A stretch of 64,000 nucleotides of DNA from Hoyosella subflava DQS3-9A1 (GCF_000214175.1 NC_015564.1:310001-374000); one strand, 5' to 3'. Counted from the stretch's first letter, positions 27,084 through 35,270 are shown. Notes: generated by a model not told the origin, from the sequence alone. Made by a program: numbers and translations.

Positions 27084-28025
27084 GTGACCTCCGGTATTTC
27101 GGAAGAGTTCACTCGCGGCCCCATGCCTGCGCGCTTGGCGGTCGGAGTTATTTCGGCGGGTCGTGTCGGTACCGCCCTGGGGGAGGCGCTCGCTCAGGCA
27201 GGACATGTCGTCGCTTCCTGCACAGCCGTTTCCGATGCATCGGTGTCTCGAGCGGCCACTCGTCTTGCTGAGGCGCGGATCCTTCCGCCGACTGACGTCG
27301 CGGCAGTCTCCGAGCTCTTGATTCTCGCCGTCCCCGATACGGAACTCCCTGGTCTAGTGCGCGGGCTCGCCGCGTGCGGAACGGTCCGTCCAGGCACGAT
27401 AGTCCTGCATACGTCGGGTGCACACGGCATTTCCATCCTGGCGCCATTGACGGAAATCGGCGCCACTCCTCTTGCGGTGCACCCCGCAATGACGTTCATC
27501 GGAACAAGTGAGGACACGGCCCGCCTGCCAAGCTCATGCTTCGGTGTCACCGCGGCCGATGAGGTCGGCTACGCGATCGCCCAGGGGCTGGTCCTCGAAA
27601 TGGGCGCGGAGCCTGTGCGCGTCAGCGAAGAACATCGCGTGCTGTACCACGCTGCACTTGCACACGGCGCCAATCACCTGGTCACATTGGTCGCGGACGC
27701 AGTGGCAGGCCTGCGCAGCGCACTGCGCGGTAACGAACTCCCATGGCAGGAACCGGTCGGTGACACGCCACGTGGCCTCCCGGAACGCGTCATCGCGCCC
27801 TTGCTCTCCGCAGCGCTTGACAACGCACTTCGGCACGGACGAGGGGCACTCACGGGTCCAGTCGCACGCGACGATGCAGAAACCGTCGCCCGCCACCTCG
27901 CGGCACTCGAGAAAGTTGATGTCGAGCTCGCAACGGGGTACCGCGCGCTTGCGCGGCGTACAGCGCAAACCGCGGGCGCAGGAGAGGCAATGTTCGAGGT
28001 GCTCAATGGAGGACAGCCGGGATGA
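27084..28025 (+). CDS. Rossmann-like/DUF2520 protein (Rv3603c counterpart)
   Basis: 313 residues: an N-terminal NAD(P)-binding fold with VGVISAGRVGTALGEALAQAGH (17-38) and a helical DUF2520 C-terminal domain (from about 150). The fold resembles 6-phosphogluconate-dehydrogenase-like reductases such as ketopantoate reductase. Its place directly before panC suggests a link to pantothenate synthesis, perhaps supplying pantoate, but this is not shown. GTG 27084 follows AGAGGA; 4-base overlap with panC. Confidence 0.85.
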   Translation: MTSGISEEFTRGPMPARLAVGVISAGRVGTALGEALAQAGHVVASCTAVSDASVSRAATRLAEARILPPTDVAAVSELLILAVPDTELPGLVRGLAACGTVRPGTIVLHTSGAHGISILAPLTEIGATPLAVHPAMTFIGTSEDTARLPSSCFGVTAADEVGYAIAQGLVLEMGAEPVRVSEEHRVLYHAALAHGANHLVTLVADAVAGLRSALRGNELPWQEPVGDTPRGLPERVIAPLLSAALDNALRHGRGALTGPVARDDAETVARHLAALEKVDVELATGYRALARRTAQTAGAGEAMFEVLNGGQPG

Positions 28026-28966
28026 CATCACTGGACACATCAGCGCGCACAGGGTTCCGGGGTGACCGTAAGCTCTACTCGCCTGGCGAACTCCGCGTGC
28101 ACAGCGATCCCGCGCAGATCAGCCGGATTACTAAGGCGCTCCGCGGCGTTGGACGCCAGATAGTCCTCGTCCCGACGATGGGCGCGTTGCACGACGGGCA
28201 CCTCGAACTGGTGCGGCAAGCGAAACGGACACCGAATTCCGTGGTGGTGGTGTCGATCTTCGTCAACCCGCTGCAATTCGGCGTGAACGAAGACCTCGAC
28301 AAGTATCCGCGAACACTCGATGCTGACCTCGAATTGCTCCGGCCTGCCGGGGTTGAGCTCGTGTTCGCGCCGTCGGTCGGGGAAATGTACCCGGACGGTC
28401 GCAGAACGATGGTGCATCCAGGTCCCCTAGGTGAGGAGCTCGATGGCGAAAGCCGTCCGGGGCACTTCGCGGGGATGCTGACGGTCGTAGCGAAGCTCCT
28501 ACTGAACACCAATCCGCACGCTGCGTTCTTCGGTGAGAAGGACTACCAGCAGCTCACATTGATCCGCCAGATGGAGCGGGACTTGGGCCTAGGCGTCAGG
28601 ATCGTGGGCGTGCCCACCGTGCGCGAAGCTGACGGCCTCGCCATGAGTTCACGCAACCGGTTCCTCGATGAGCGTCAGCGGACTGCCGCGACGGTGCTCT
28701 CAGCGGCGCTGGTCGCGGGTGCGCACGCCGGTCACGATGGGCCGAGCGCGGTCCTTGCGGCCGCGCGCAAGGTGCTTTCCGAAGAGCCCCTGATAGAGCT
28801 CGATTACCTGGAACTGCGCAGTTCTGATCTCGGTGCGGTGCCGCCCGAAGGCGGACCCTCACGACTACTCATCGCTGCCCGGCTGGGGACGACCCGGCTG
28901 ATCGACAACGTAGGTCTCGTCGTCTCCCCAGCAGCGCCCGCCCGCCCAGCCAGCTCAAAAGGCTGA
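28022..28966 (+). CDS. panC: Pantothenate synthetase
   Basis: A 314-residue enzyme condensing pantoate and beta-alanine with ATP. Motifs: [16 protein letters not shown] (HDGH is the HIGH-type ATP site), [18 protein letters not shown] and SSRNRFLD. It has an N-terminal stretch of about 40 residues before the core. ATG 28022 overlaps the DUF2520 gene by 4 bases. panD and coaX follow, giving three steps to CoA in one unit. Confidence 0.95.
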   Translation: MTSLDTSARTGFRGDRKLYSPGELRVHSDPAQISRITKALRGVGRQIVLVPTMGALHDGHLELVRQAKRTPNSVVVVSIFVNPLQFGVNEDLDKYPRTLDADLELLRPAGVELVFAPSVGEMYPDGRRTMVHPGPLGEELDGESRPGHFAGMLTVVAKLLLNTNPHAAFFGEKDYQQLTLIRQMERDLGLGVRIVGVPTVREADGLAMSSRNRFLDERQRTAATVLSAALVAGAHAGHDGPSAVLAAARKVLSEEPLIELDYLELRSSDLGAVPPEGGPSRLLIAARLGTTRLIDNVGLVVSPAAPARPASSKG

Positions 28967-29004
28967 AATCCGTCAAGGGCACCATTCACAAGGAGGACCG
29001 CCCG

Positions 29005-29442
29005 ATGTTTCGCACCATGCTCAAGTCGAAGATCCACCGCGCGACTGTCACCCAAGCCGACCTGCACTACGTGGGGTCTGTAACGGTAGATGGCGACCTG
29101 CTCGAAGCCGCTGACCTGATCGAAGGCGAGAAGGTCACCATCGTCGACATCAACAACGGCGCGCGGCTCGAGACGTACGTGATCGAAGGTGAACGCGGGA
29201 GCGGCGTCATCGGCATCAACGGCGCTGCCGCGCACCTCGTACATCCAGGTGACCTCGTCATCCTCATCGCTTACGGCGTGATGGACAACGCCGAGGCCAA
29301 GGAGTACAAGCCGCGGATCGTTTTCGTCAACGACGAGAACAAGCAGATTGAGCTCGGTGAGGACCCAGCGCACGCACCCGCGGGTTCCGGGCTGAAGTCG
29401 CCACGGCAGCCAGTACGCCCGTTGGCCTCTAGCATCGTCTGA
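29005..29442 (+). CDS. panD: Aspartate 1-decarboxylase
   Basis: A 145-residue proenzyme making beta-alanine for PanC. Self-cleavage at Gly24-Ser25 (HYVGSVTVD) would give the pyruvoyl group. The core ends near residue 118; the rest is a Pro/Ser-rich tail as in mycobacteria. ATG 29005 has AAGGAGG 9 bases upstream. The gap to coaX is 4 bases. Confidence 0.95.
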   Translation: MFRTMLKSKIHRATVTQADLHYVGSVTVDGDLLEAADLIEGEKVTIVDINNGARLETYVIEGERGSGVIGINGAAAHLVHPGDLVILIAYGVMDNAEAKEYKPRIVFVNDENKQIELGEDPAHAPAGSGLKSPRQPVRPLASSIV

Positions 29443-29446
29443 AACC

Positions 29447-30310
29447 GTGCTGCTCACAGTCGACGTCGGTAACACCAACGTTGTCCTCGGTCTTTTCGAG
29501 GGCACCGGCCAGCAGGCGCGGCTAGTTGCTGATTGGCGCGTCCGGACAGACCCCCATACCACCGCTGACGAGATGGCCTTGACCTTCAGGGGGCTGCTCG
29601 GCCCACTGGCCGCGCAGGTCACGGGCGTTTCAGCGCTGTCCACAGTGCCGGCCGTTCTGGGGCAGCTCCGAATCATGCTGGATAGGTACTGGCCGTCGGT
29701 GCCGCAGATTCTGGTCGAGCCCGGCGTCAAGACGGGTGTGCCGTTGCTCGTCGATAATCCTAAGGAAGTGGGCACGGACCGGGTCGTAAACGCGCTCGCG
29801 GCCCATAGCCTTTATCCGGGTCCGTGCATTGTCGTCGATTTCGGTACGTCGACCAGCGTCGATGTCACCTCGCCGCGCGGTGAGTTTCTTGGCGGCGCGA
29901 TAGCACCAGGAATCGATATCTCTGTCGATGCACTTGCGGGCCGGGCGGCAGCACTGCGTAAAGTCGAGATCGTGCGACCGCGCTCGGTAATCGGTAAGAA
30001 CACGGTCGAGTGCTTACAGTCTGGTTTCGTCTTCGGCTTCGCGGGCCAGGTAGATGGCCTAGTTCGGCGAATACTGCGCGAACTCCCGGAATTCACCGAG
30101 ACGGACGTCGCTGTGATCGCCACGGGGGGTCTCGCTCCGCTGGTCATTGACGAATGCGAAACAATCAAGCATCACGAGCCTGATCTTACGATCAACGGTT
30201 TGCGGCTTGTGTTCGAGCGCAACCTAGAGTCTCCTCGGGGTTTTCGCAGGCCAGCTGGCCCCCCGAGCCATCCGCGCCCGCGGCTGTCCCGAGCGCGTTC
30301 GCCGCGCTAG
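29447..30310 (+). CDS. coaX: Type III pantothenate kinase
   Basis: 287 residues, phosphorylates pantothenate as the first committed CoA step. Motifs: [12 protein letters not shown] (phosphate 1), [10 protein letters not shown], and [13 protein letters not shown]. Homology ends near residue 268; the Arg/Pro-rich last 20 residues are extra. GTG start at 29447. Downstream is the Cys-codon leader. Confidence 0.93.
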   Translation: MLLTVDVGNTNVVLGLFEGTGQQARLVADWRVRTDPHTTADEMALTFRGLLGPLAAQVTGVSALSTVPAVLGQLRIMLDRYWPSVPQILVEPGVKTGVPLLVDNPKEVGTDRVVNALAAHSLYPGPCIVVDFGTSTSVDVTSPRGEFLGGAIAPGIDISVDALAGRAAALRKVEIVRPRSVIGKNTVECLQSGFVFGFAGQVDGLVRRILRELPEFTETDVAVIATGGLAPLVIDECETIKHHEPDLTINGLRLVFERNLESPRGFRRPAGPPSHPRPRLSRARSPR

Positions 30311-30378
30311 GCGCGCCCCTCGCCCGTGCAACACCTCGCGTGGTGGAGTTCGGGGTACCGATCGCCGCGTGATTATGG

Positions 30379-30384
30379 CAGAAT
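30379..30384 (+). promoter_or_regulatory. Possible -10 for a leaderless Cys leader ORF
   Basis: CAGAAT ends 8 bases before the GTG at 30393, and no Shine-Dalgarno is present, fitting a leaderless start. The -35 is not clear. Confidence 0.35.
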
Positions 30385-30392
30385 ATTGCCTC

Positions 30393-30473
30393 GTGACACA
30401 CGAACTCATCACCAATGCGGGCCCAATCGGGTCTGTTTCCGTGTGTCGTGCCCAGAAGTGTTGTCTGCGCTGA
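30393..30473 (+). CDS. Cysteine-codon leader peptide
   Basis: A 26-codon frame from GTG 30393 to TGA 30473. The peptide ends VCRAQKCCLR, with Cys at codons 18, 23 and 24; the tandem TGT TGT is at 30459-30464. It lies 44 bases before a rhodanese-domain gene. Leaderless polycysteine short ORFs that sense cysteine supply are known upstream of sulfur genes in mycobacteria; this has the same form. The end of the frame pairs with the next gene's ribosome site. Its role is inferred, as no expression data are available. Confidence 0.6.
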   Translation: MTHELITNAGPIGSVSVCRAQKCCLR

Positions 30474-30509
30474 CTTACGCGTAAATCCACTTCGTTTTTC
30501 ACTTCTGGG
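30451..30509 (+). promoter_or_regulatory. Stem hiding the ribosome site of the cupin-rhodanese gene
   Basis: CCCAGAAGTG (30451-30460) and CACTTCTGGG (30500-30509) are perfect 10-base complements. The right arm covers the first three bases of the Shine-Dalgarno GGGAGAA (30507-30513). The left arm runs into the first of two tandem Cys codons, so a ribosome paused there would open the stem. A competing partner CACTTC (30488-30493) is followed by GTTTTTC. Confidence 0.55.
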
Positions 30510-30517
30510 AGAATTCC

Positions 30518-31378
30518 GTGCTTACGTCCACACTTCATCACCGGCGCACGACCTTGTCGCCGCGAGGCAGCCATCGAACCTCGCGGGCTCGCGTCCGTCA
30601 GGGTGCTCGATCCAGTGCTTCGCCGCGAAACCACTCGACCGCCGAGCTTTTGTCGCTGGCCGACACATATGCAGCTCGGGTGCTCGATGGGGATCTGCCG
30701 CTCGGCGCGCAGGACGCCAGTGGTCGCTGGAAACTAGCTGAGGTCGGTCAGATGACCGTGTGGCTGGTCCAGTGGACACCAGGTGCGACGACGCGGCGGG
30801 CGTCCGCAGAGGCGGTGACCGTCCTCTCAGGCGAGTTACGTGTCGAACGCTGGACTGATAAGAGTCACACCCAGCGCGCAGTGCTGGCGGGCGGGCAGGC
30901 CAGCTTTACTCAGGGCAGCAAGCATGCGATAACCGCGAGCGCCCCAGAAGGCTCACCCGTCTTCGCTGTTCACGTATTGCCAACTGAGGTCGCACCAGTA
31001 CTGCTTCTCCCGAGCGAACTCGCACCACGGATTGCGGAGGGTGCGAAAGTCGTCGATATCCGTTCGCAGTCAGAGCGGAGTGCGCAGGGGCCGCTCCTGG
31101 GCGCCGTCGCAGTCGATCAGGAACTCCTCGAGCACCGGCTGGACCCTGCTGGCGCGCTCCGCCTCAGCGCAGCGGTGGACACCGATGTCGAGTGGATCAT
31201 TGTCTGCGGGTCAGGAGATACTGCGCCGGCAGCTGTCACGCAGCTGCGCACTCGCGGGTTTCGGAACGCTAAGGCAATTGCGGGCGGGTTTGAGGCGCTG
31301 CGGTCCAGCGGTAGCTTGGACGCCGTCCTCGGAGGTGTTCATAACCACCGGGATGCGGCCGTAATGGCCGCCCATTAG
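30518..31378 (+). CDS. Degenerate cupin fused to rhodanese domain
   Basis: 286 residues. An Arg/Ser-rich start (1-40) is followed by a cupin-like region (about 72-155) resembling cysteine-dioxygenase relatives (VTVLSGELRVER), and a rhodanese domain (about 170-270). The usual HxH metal ligands of cupin motif 1 are not visible: the segment reads TPGATTRRASAEA. Only H136 of motif 2 remains, so metal-dependent dioxygenase activity is doubtful. The rhodanese Cys230 in WIIVCGSGDTA is present, so sulfur transfer is possible. GTG 30518 has GGGAGAA five bases upstream. It follows the Cys leader and meets a convergent gene with 4 bases overlapping. Confidence 0.7.
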   Translation: MLTSTLHHRRTTLSPRGSHRTSRARVRQGARSSASPRNHSTAELLSLADTYAARVLDGDLPLGAQDASGRWKLAEVGQMTVWLVQWTPGATTRRASAEAVTVLSGELRVERWTDKSHTQRAVLAGGQASFTQGSKHAITASAPEGSPVFAVHVLPTEVAPVLLLPSELAPRIAEGAKVVDIRSQSERSAQGPLLGAVAVDQELLEHRLDPAGALRLSAAVDTDVEWIIVCGSGDTAPAAVTQLRTRGFRNAKAIAGGFEALRSSGSLDAVLGGVHNHRDAAVMAAH

Positions 31379-31854
31379 TCGTTGGCGTCGGGGGTGACGT
31401 CTCCGAAATGGAGGGTAATCGTCGCGCGCGGGGGTGCGAGGTCACCAAGAATTTCAGTGAGCACACTGTGGGCAGCCGTACGGACCTCTTTGGCTGCCTG
31501 GCGCAGATCGGTCAGGTAAAGGGCGCTCAGTTCGATATTGAGCCCCGTGCATCTCGCCTCGTCTACGCCGACATCGATGCGCAGCGGGGCCGTGCCACCG
31601 AGCCCTTCGAGCGCGTCGCGGAGGGTGTGCCGAACAACGAGATCGGTGACGTACAACGCGCCGCGCATCGACTCCGCTCTGATTGGAATGCCGTGCCGTG
31701 TCGTTGCCCTGACCCGGGCAATCACTCGATCCGTGATTTCAAGCCACTGAGAGTCGATATCAGTGTCGCTTTCGCGAAGTTCCCGTGCAGCACGTAGCAC
31801 CACGTCGTTTCCGGGGTCGTTCCCGTCCTCATATGGCAGGGTTTCTAACGCCAT
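31375..31854 (-). CDS. Asp23/Gls24-like protein co-encoded with the sigma factor
   Basis: 159 residues with a middle region (about 60-140) that follows the Asp23/Gls24 pattern: LRDALEGLGGTAPLRIDVGVDEA...NIELSALYLTDLRQAAKEVRTAA. It overlaps the ECF sigma gene by 10 bases, so it is its operon partner. In that place an anti-sigma factor would be expected, but no zinc motif or TM segment is seen. Whether it restrains the sigma factor is open. Confidence 0.6.
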   Translation of the reverse strand: MALETLPYEDGNDPGNDVVLRAARELRESDTDIDSQWLEITDRVIARVRATTRHGIPIRAESMRGALYVTDLVVRHTLRDALEGLGGTAPLRIDVGVDEARCTGLNIELSALYLTDLRQAAKEVRTAAHSVLTEILGDLAPPRATITLHFGDVTPDAND

Positions 31855-32456
31855 GGCTGCAGCCTCCTCCCGAGTGTCACTCGAGCTCTGGAGAGATTCC
31901 CCCGAACGACGTCATAGGGCATGCTGAGGGCATCTCCGATCTCTCGATACGACAGGTCCTCCACCTCGCGGAGCAGCCAGACGGAACGCTGCTGGGCAGG
32001 CAAGCTCTGGAGTGCAGCATCGAGCGCGGTGCGGAGGTCGCGATAGCGGGCCGCGCCTTCCGGGTCGGCGAGGGGGCTCGCATCGATGTCGTCGAATATT
32101 TCCTCCACCGGGGTGGGTCTTTTCTTGCGAAGTTTGTCCGCAGCTTTGTGAGCGACGATCGAAAACAACCAGGTGCGCAGGGCTGACCTCCCATGCCAGT
32201 CTGGCAGCCCCTGCCACGCAGCGACAAATGTATCTTGTACGGCTTCCTCGGCATCGCCCACGTCGCGGAGCATTCGCCGCGCATAACGGAAGAGCGCCCC
32301 ACCGTGCCGACGGACGATCTCTTCGAATTCTCGCCGCGAGCCCAGGGCGGCGCGGCGGGCAAGGACGTGGTCCGGCACTGATGTGAGCGCCCCCACCTCA
32401 GATGCGCTCTGCCGCGCATCGTTGCCGCTCGGTTCCGCCAATCCCGTCATCCGCAC
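31845..32456 (-). CDS. ECF RNA polymerase sigma factor
   Basis: 203 residues with sigma region 2 (EFEEIVRRHGGALFRYARRMLRDVGDAEEAVQDTF, about 43-77; core-binding and -10 helices) and region 4 (about 140-195; LPAQQRSVWLLREVEDLSYREIGDAL with the helix-turn-helix). A 40-residue N-terminal extension precedes region 2. GTG 32456 and ATG 32450 are both possible starts. A promoter of the ECF type lies upstream on its own strand, suggesting autoregulation. It is divergent from the Asp23 genes and probably controls them. Confidence 0.9.
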   Translation of the reverse strand: MRMTGLAEPSGNDARQSASEVGALTSVPDHVLARRAALGSRREFEEIVRRHGGALFRYARRMLRDVGDAEEAVQDTFVAAWQGLPDWHGRSALRTWLFSIVAHKAADKLRKKRPTPVEEIFDDIDASPLADPEGAARYRDLRTALDAALQSLPAQQRSVWLLREVEDLSYREIGDALSMPYDVVRGNLSRARVTLGRRLQPWR

Positions 32457-32506
32457 AGTCTCTGTTCGTCGTTGAATGCTGGTGCGATCTACGATTTCTA
32501 CCTCGA

Positions 32507-32533
32507 TAACGTGCCCGGCTGCGCGCGAGTTCC
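32507..32533 (-). promoter_or_regulatory. ECF-type promoter for the sigma gene
   Basis: On the minus strand GGAAC (32533-32529) and CGTTA (32511-32507) are separated by 17 bases, matching the GGAAY-N16-20-CGTT form used by SigE/SigH-like factors. The start of transcription would be near 32498, about 40 bases before the sigma gene. Confidence 0.6.
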
Positions 32534-32574
32534 GTTTCGAACCATTTCAGGTGTTATGCCGGATTCGCTAACTA

Positions 32575-32588
32575 GTGGCAGCTGCCAC
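32575..32588. promoter_or_regulatory. 14-bp perfect palindrome in the sigma/Asp23 divergent region
   Basis: GTGGCAGCTGCCAC reads identically on both strands. It lies about 83 bases before the first Asp23 gene and upstream of the ECF promoter, where a dimeric regulator could bind. The protein that might bind is unknown. Confidence 0.4.
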
Positions 32589-32670
32589 AGAACTTGCTCA
32601 TGCAATTTCCGCCTGCCGCTGCGACTCACTATATGTAAGCGTTTCGCAGGAATGCACTGAAAGGTATGAC

Positions 32671-33156
32671 ATGGGCGCAACGGAGCAGTCTGCACAGGAG
32701 ACCAAGACAGTAGTGCAGCGCGGAGACGGTACTTCCTTGAGCGGTGGGGGCCTTCTCGAATCGTCGCACGGCCGGACCACCATCGCGGACACAGTTGTCG
32801 CGAAGATTGCTGGTATCGCGACCCGCGAAGTCAACGGCGTGCATGGGCTGGGGGGATCGGCCTCCCGCGCGCTCGGCGTCCTTCGTGAGCGGATTCCAGG
32901 CGGGTCGACAAATCTCTCGCAGGGGATTTCCGTCGAGGTCGGTGAGCGGCAGGCCGCCATTGATGTCGACATTGTGGCGGAATATGGCGTCTCGATTCCC
33001 GAACTCGCCAAAGGTATTCGCCGGAATGTCATCGCGGCAATTGAGCAGATGACGGGTCTTGAAGTCATCGAAGTCAACGTGAGTGTGCACGACGTATACA
33101 TTCCTTCCGACGATGACGAGGAAGAACCCACCAGCGCCGGATCTCGCGTGCAATGA
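32671..33156 (+). CDS. Asp23/Gls24 family envelope stress protein (first copy)
   Basis: 161 residues with the full Asp23/Gls24 domain (about 40-140): GRTTIADTVVAKIAGIATREVNGVHGL, then VGERQAAIDVDIVAEYGVSIPELAKGIRRNV. The acidic tail is DDDEEEP. Family members associate with the membrane through AmaP and respond to envelope stress. I start at ATG 32671; the frame is open to 32575 but that segment holds the palindrome and shows no family similarity. It overlaps the next gene by 4 bases. Confidence 0.88.
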   Translation: MGATEQSAQETKTVVQRGDGTSLSGGGLLESSHGRTTIADTVVAKIAGIATREVNGVHGLGGSASRALGVLRERIPGGSTNLSQGISVEVGERQAAIDVDIVAEYGVSIPELAKGIRRNVIAAIEQMTGLEVIEVNVSVHDVYIPSDDDEEEPTSAGSRVQ

Positions 33157-33428
33157 CGTCGACAGAAACACGGGTCCGCAACATCGCTGACGTCGTACTC
33201 GGAGTCAGGGGAGTCGCCGAATTACACGGCGGGAGGTTTGGGAGTCTCGGCACCTACCTCGCGGGCGAACGGATTACCGGCGTACGAATCGACGACGACG
33301 GGACCGTCGAAGTTCATGTGTCGCTGAACATCGATGCACCGATCCGGAAAACCGCGGAAAACATTAGGGCCGCCGTGGCCCAGCTTGAACACGGCCCGAT
33401 CAACATCACGATCGAAGACCTCACCTGA
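33153..33428 (+). CDS. Asp23-like small protein (second copy)
   Basis: 91 residues. The segment RNIADVVLGVRGVAELHGGRFGSLGTYLAGERITGVRIDDDGTVEVHVSLN looks like a shortened Asp23-type domain, with RKTAENIRAAVAQL replacing the usual LAxxVRxxV helix. ATG 33153 overlaps the first copy by 4 bases. Function unknown; probably a partner in the same assembly. Confidence 0.7.
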   Translation: MTSTETRVRNIADVVLGVRGVAELHGGRFGSLGTYLAGERITGVRIDDDGTVEVHVSLNIDAPIRKTAENIRAAVAQLEHGPINITIEDLT

Positions 33429-33506
33429 AGTGGAGCTCCCTCTTCATGGGCAGTCAGGCGGCGAGACAGTCGGCCGTGCGTCACCTTCACATACGGGAGA
33501 AATTAG

Positions 33507-33686
33507 ATGTCGAATGCTCAGATAGGTTTGCTGGCCGGTCTGCTCCTCGCGATCGCGGCGATTATTGGCGGACTTGGCGGCTTTTTGCTGGCCGTGGTGT
33601 TCGCTGCGGCGGCGACAGCCCTGGGCGCCCATCGAGATGGCTCGATTGACCTAGGTGCTTTGCTGCGAGGACGGATCCATGGCTGA
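33507..33686 (+). CDS. DUF2273-like small membrane protein
   Basis: A 59-residue protein, MSNAQIGLLAGLLLAIAAII at the start and ending LGALLRGRIHG. One long or two short hydrophobic helices (6-24, 26-40) are followed by a short polar tail. DUF2273 proteins commonly sit between asp23 and amaP genes, and the position here is the same. ATG 33507 has GGGAGAAAT upstream. It overlaps the third Asp23 gene by 8 bases. Confidence 0.75.
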   Translation: MSNAQIGLLAGLLLAIAAIIGGLGGFLLAVVFAAAATALGAHRDGSIDLGALLRGRIHG

Positions 33687-34122
33687 GCAGGAGTCAGAAC
33701 TGCGTGATCCGGAGGACCGCGGGCGGCTCGACCTCGATGACCGCGTCGTTGAATCGGTCGTCAGACAAGTCACCGCGTCGCTTCCGGGAGCAGTCGCTAC
33801 TTCAACAAAACTCAGCAAACTGCTCGGACGGTCTTATCCACGGGTCGAAGTCCGGATGGCTGGGGGCCAGGTACGGGTTGCCGTAGAAACCGCCGTTGCC
33901 TGGCCTCGGCCCGCGGGTGAGGTTTGCCGACAGCTGAAGCGCGATGTTGTGGACCGTCTCCACGACATCACTGGACTCGCAGCGGCACGTGTCGATGTCA
34001 CTGCCCACTACCTGCCTCGTGTGCACGAGGATCACCCTGGCGCCAAGTCGCTCTCGACTGCGGCGGATCGAGTCCGCGACCGTACGTTAGGAGGCGGTGC
34101 CGATGCGCAAGCAGAGCAATAA
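33679..34122 (+). CDS. Asp23/Gls24 family protein (third copy)
   Basis: 147 residues, domain about 18-115: LDDRVVESVVRQVTASLPGAV...YPRVEVRMAGGQVRVAVETAVAWPRPAGEVCRQLKRDVVDRL. ATG 33679 has GAGGAC upstream. It overlaps the following gene by 20 bases. Part of the same translationally coupled series. Confidence 0.8.
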   Translation: MAEQESELRDPEDRGRLDLDDRVVESVVRQVTASLPGAVATSTKLSKLLGRSYPRVEVRMAGGQVRVAVETAVAWPRPAGEVCRQLKRDVVDRLHDITGLAAARVDVTAHYLPRVHEDHPGAKSLSTAADRVRDRTLGGGADAQAEQ

Positions 34123-34648
34123 GACGCCGCGTCCGCTCGGCGCGTCAGGAAGCGTGTTTGGCGCCTTGCTTGTAGTTTTCCTGCTCGTCGGCGCCGGTGC
34201 GTTGATGGTCTGGGATTTTCTCGTGACGCGTGAGCTCGTGACGGGGACGGCCTGGATACCCTGGGCTGCGCAGCAGCTTGATGGGCTGAGTGCCGCCCCG
34301 TGGATGGTGCCGCTTGGCGTCGTTCTCGGCCTTGTGGGCATTTGGCTGCTGTGGCTGTCGGTAAAGCCGCGGCCGGCGCTGGCTGTACCGGCCGATGGCG
34401 AAACCGTTTGGGTGTCACCGAAAGTGATGGCCGCGCTTGCGAAAGCGGCTGTGCAGGATGTGCCGGGCATCGTCGGAGTAAAAACAAGCGCAACGCCGAA
34501 GCTCATCAAGGTGACCGCAGCTGTGTGGGGCGCGGCGCCAGACGACCTGGAAGCGCAACTGCGGCGCGACGTCGAACAGCGGTTGGCAGGACTTGAGCGA
34601 ATCCCACCGGTGAAAGTGAACGTGCGTCGCGAAGGAGCGCCCCAATGA
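34103..34648 (+). CDS. DUF6286-type membrane protein
   Basis: 181 residues with two TM segments (about 20-40 and 69-89) and a soluble C-terminal domain (about 105-178) of the DUF6286/Asp23-partner kind. ATG 34103 is 8 bases after a strong AGGAGG (34089-34094); GTG 34097 is too close to it. Likely a membrane anchor for the Asp23 proteins. It overlaps the next gene by 4 bases. Confidence 0.75.
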   Translation: MRKQSNKTPRPLGASGSVFGALLVVFLLVGAGALMVWDFLVTRELVTGTAWIPWAAQQLDGLSAAPWMVPLGVVLGLVGIWLLWLSVKPRPALAVPADGETVWVSPKVMAALAKAAVQDVPGIVGVKTSATPKLIKVTAAVWGAAPDDLEAQLRRDVEQRLAGLERIPPVKVNVRREGAPQ

Positions 34649-35217
34649 GTCGTGGACTGACCGCCGCTGACCGGATCGCCACCTTTGTGCTCGGGGCGCT
34701 GCTGCTCGCGACAGGCAGCGCGATCGTGGCCTGGCAACTTGGCTATCTAGACCGCTTTGTGACTAGCGGTCTTGACACCACATGGGTGCAACAGACGATC
34801 GCGTCGGAGTGGTACCCATGGGGATCGGCATCGCTGGGCTTAGTCGTGGCCCTGGCTGCCCTTTGGTGGCTGAGCGCTCATCTGAAAACACACAGGATGG
34901 GTGAACGCACACTCGACGGCAGCGACATGAGTGGGCGCTTCACGGTACAACCGGATTCGGTTGCGGCTGCTGCAGCAGCCTCGCTTACGGATTCTCCCGG
35001 AATCGTCTCGGCTAAAGGCAAGGCGGTCATTGAACGGGGCGCGCCAGTTGTGGCAATTAGCACGGTGGTCGCTCCCGGCTTCACAGTGGCTGACGCCCTT
35101 CCCGCTGCGGCCGAGCTACGCGACCACATCCGATCCGCAATGGACGCACCGGATTTGCCGGTCCGGGTGGAGCTCAACAGGGTGGCCGCCGAAGGCGATC
35201 GAGTACGGGTGAAGTGA
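34645..35217 (+). CDS. AmaP-like alkaline shock membrane anchor protein
   Basis: 190 residues. Two TM segments (about 11-31 and 58-78) with an extracytoplasmic loop between, then a cytoplasmic domain (95-185) with [27 protein letters not shown]. In staphylococci AmaP holds Asp23 at the membrane; this protein has the same topology and closes the gene series. The assignment rests on context and topology, not strong motifs. Confidence 0.7.
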   Translation: MSRGLTAADRIATFVLGALLLATGSAIVAWQLGYLDRFVTSGLDTTWVQQTIASEWYPWGSASLGLVVALAALWWLSAHLKTHRMGERTLDGSDMSGRFTVQPDSVAAAAAASLTDSPGIVSAKGKAVIERGAPVVAISTVVAPGFTVADALPAAAELRDHIRSAMDAPDLPVRVELNRVAAEGDRVRVK

Positions 35218-35270
35218 GGCTCAGGCGGGGTGCGCGGATTTTCGATTCCGGAAACTGGCCTATGTGCAAC

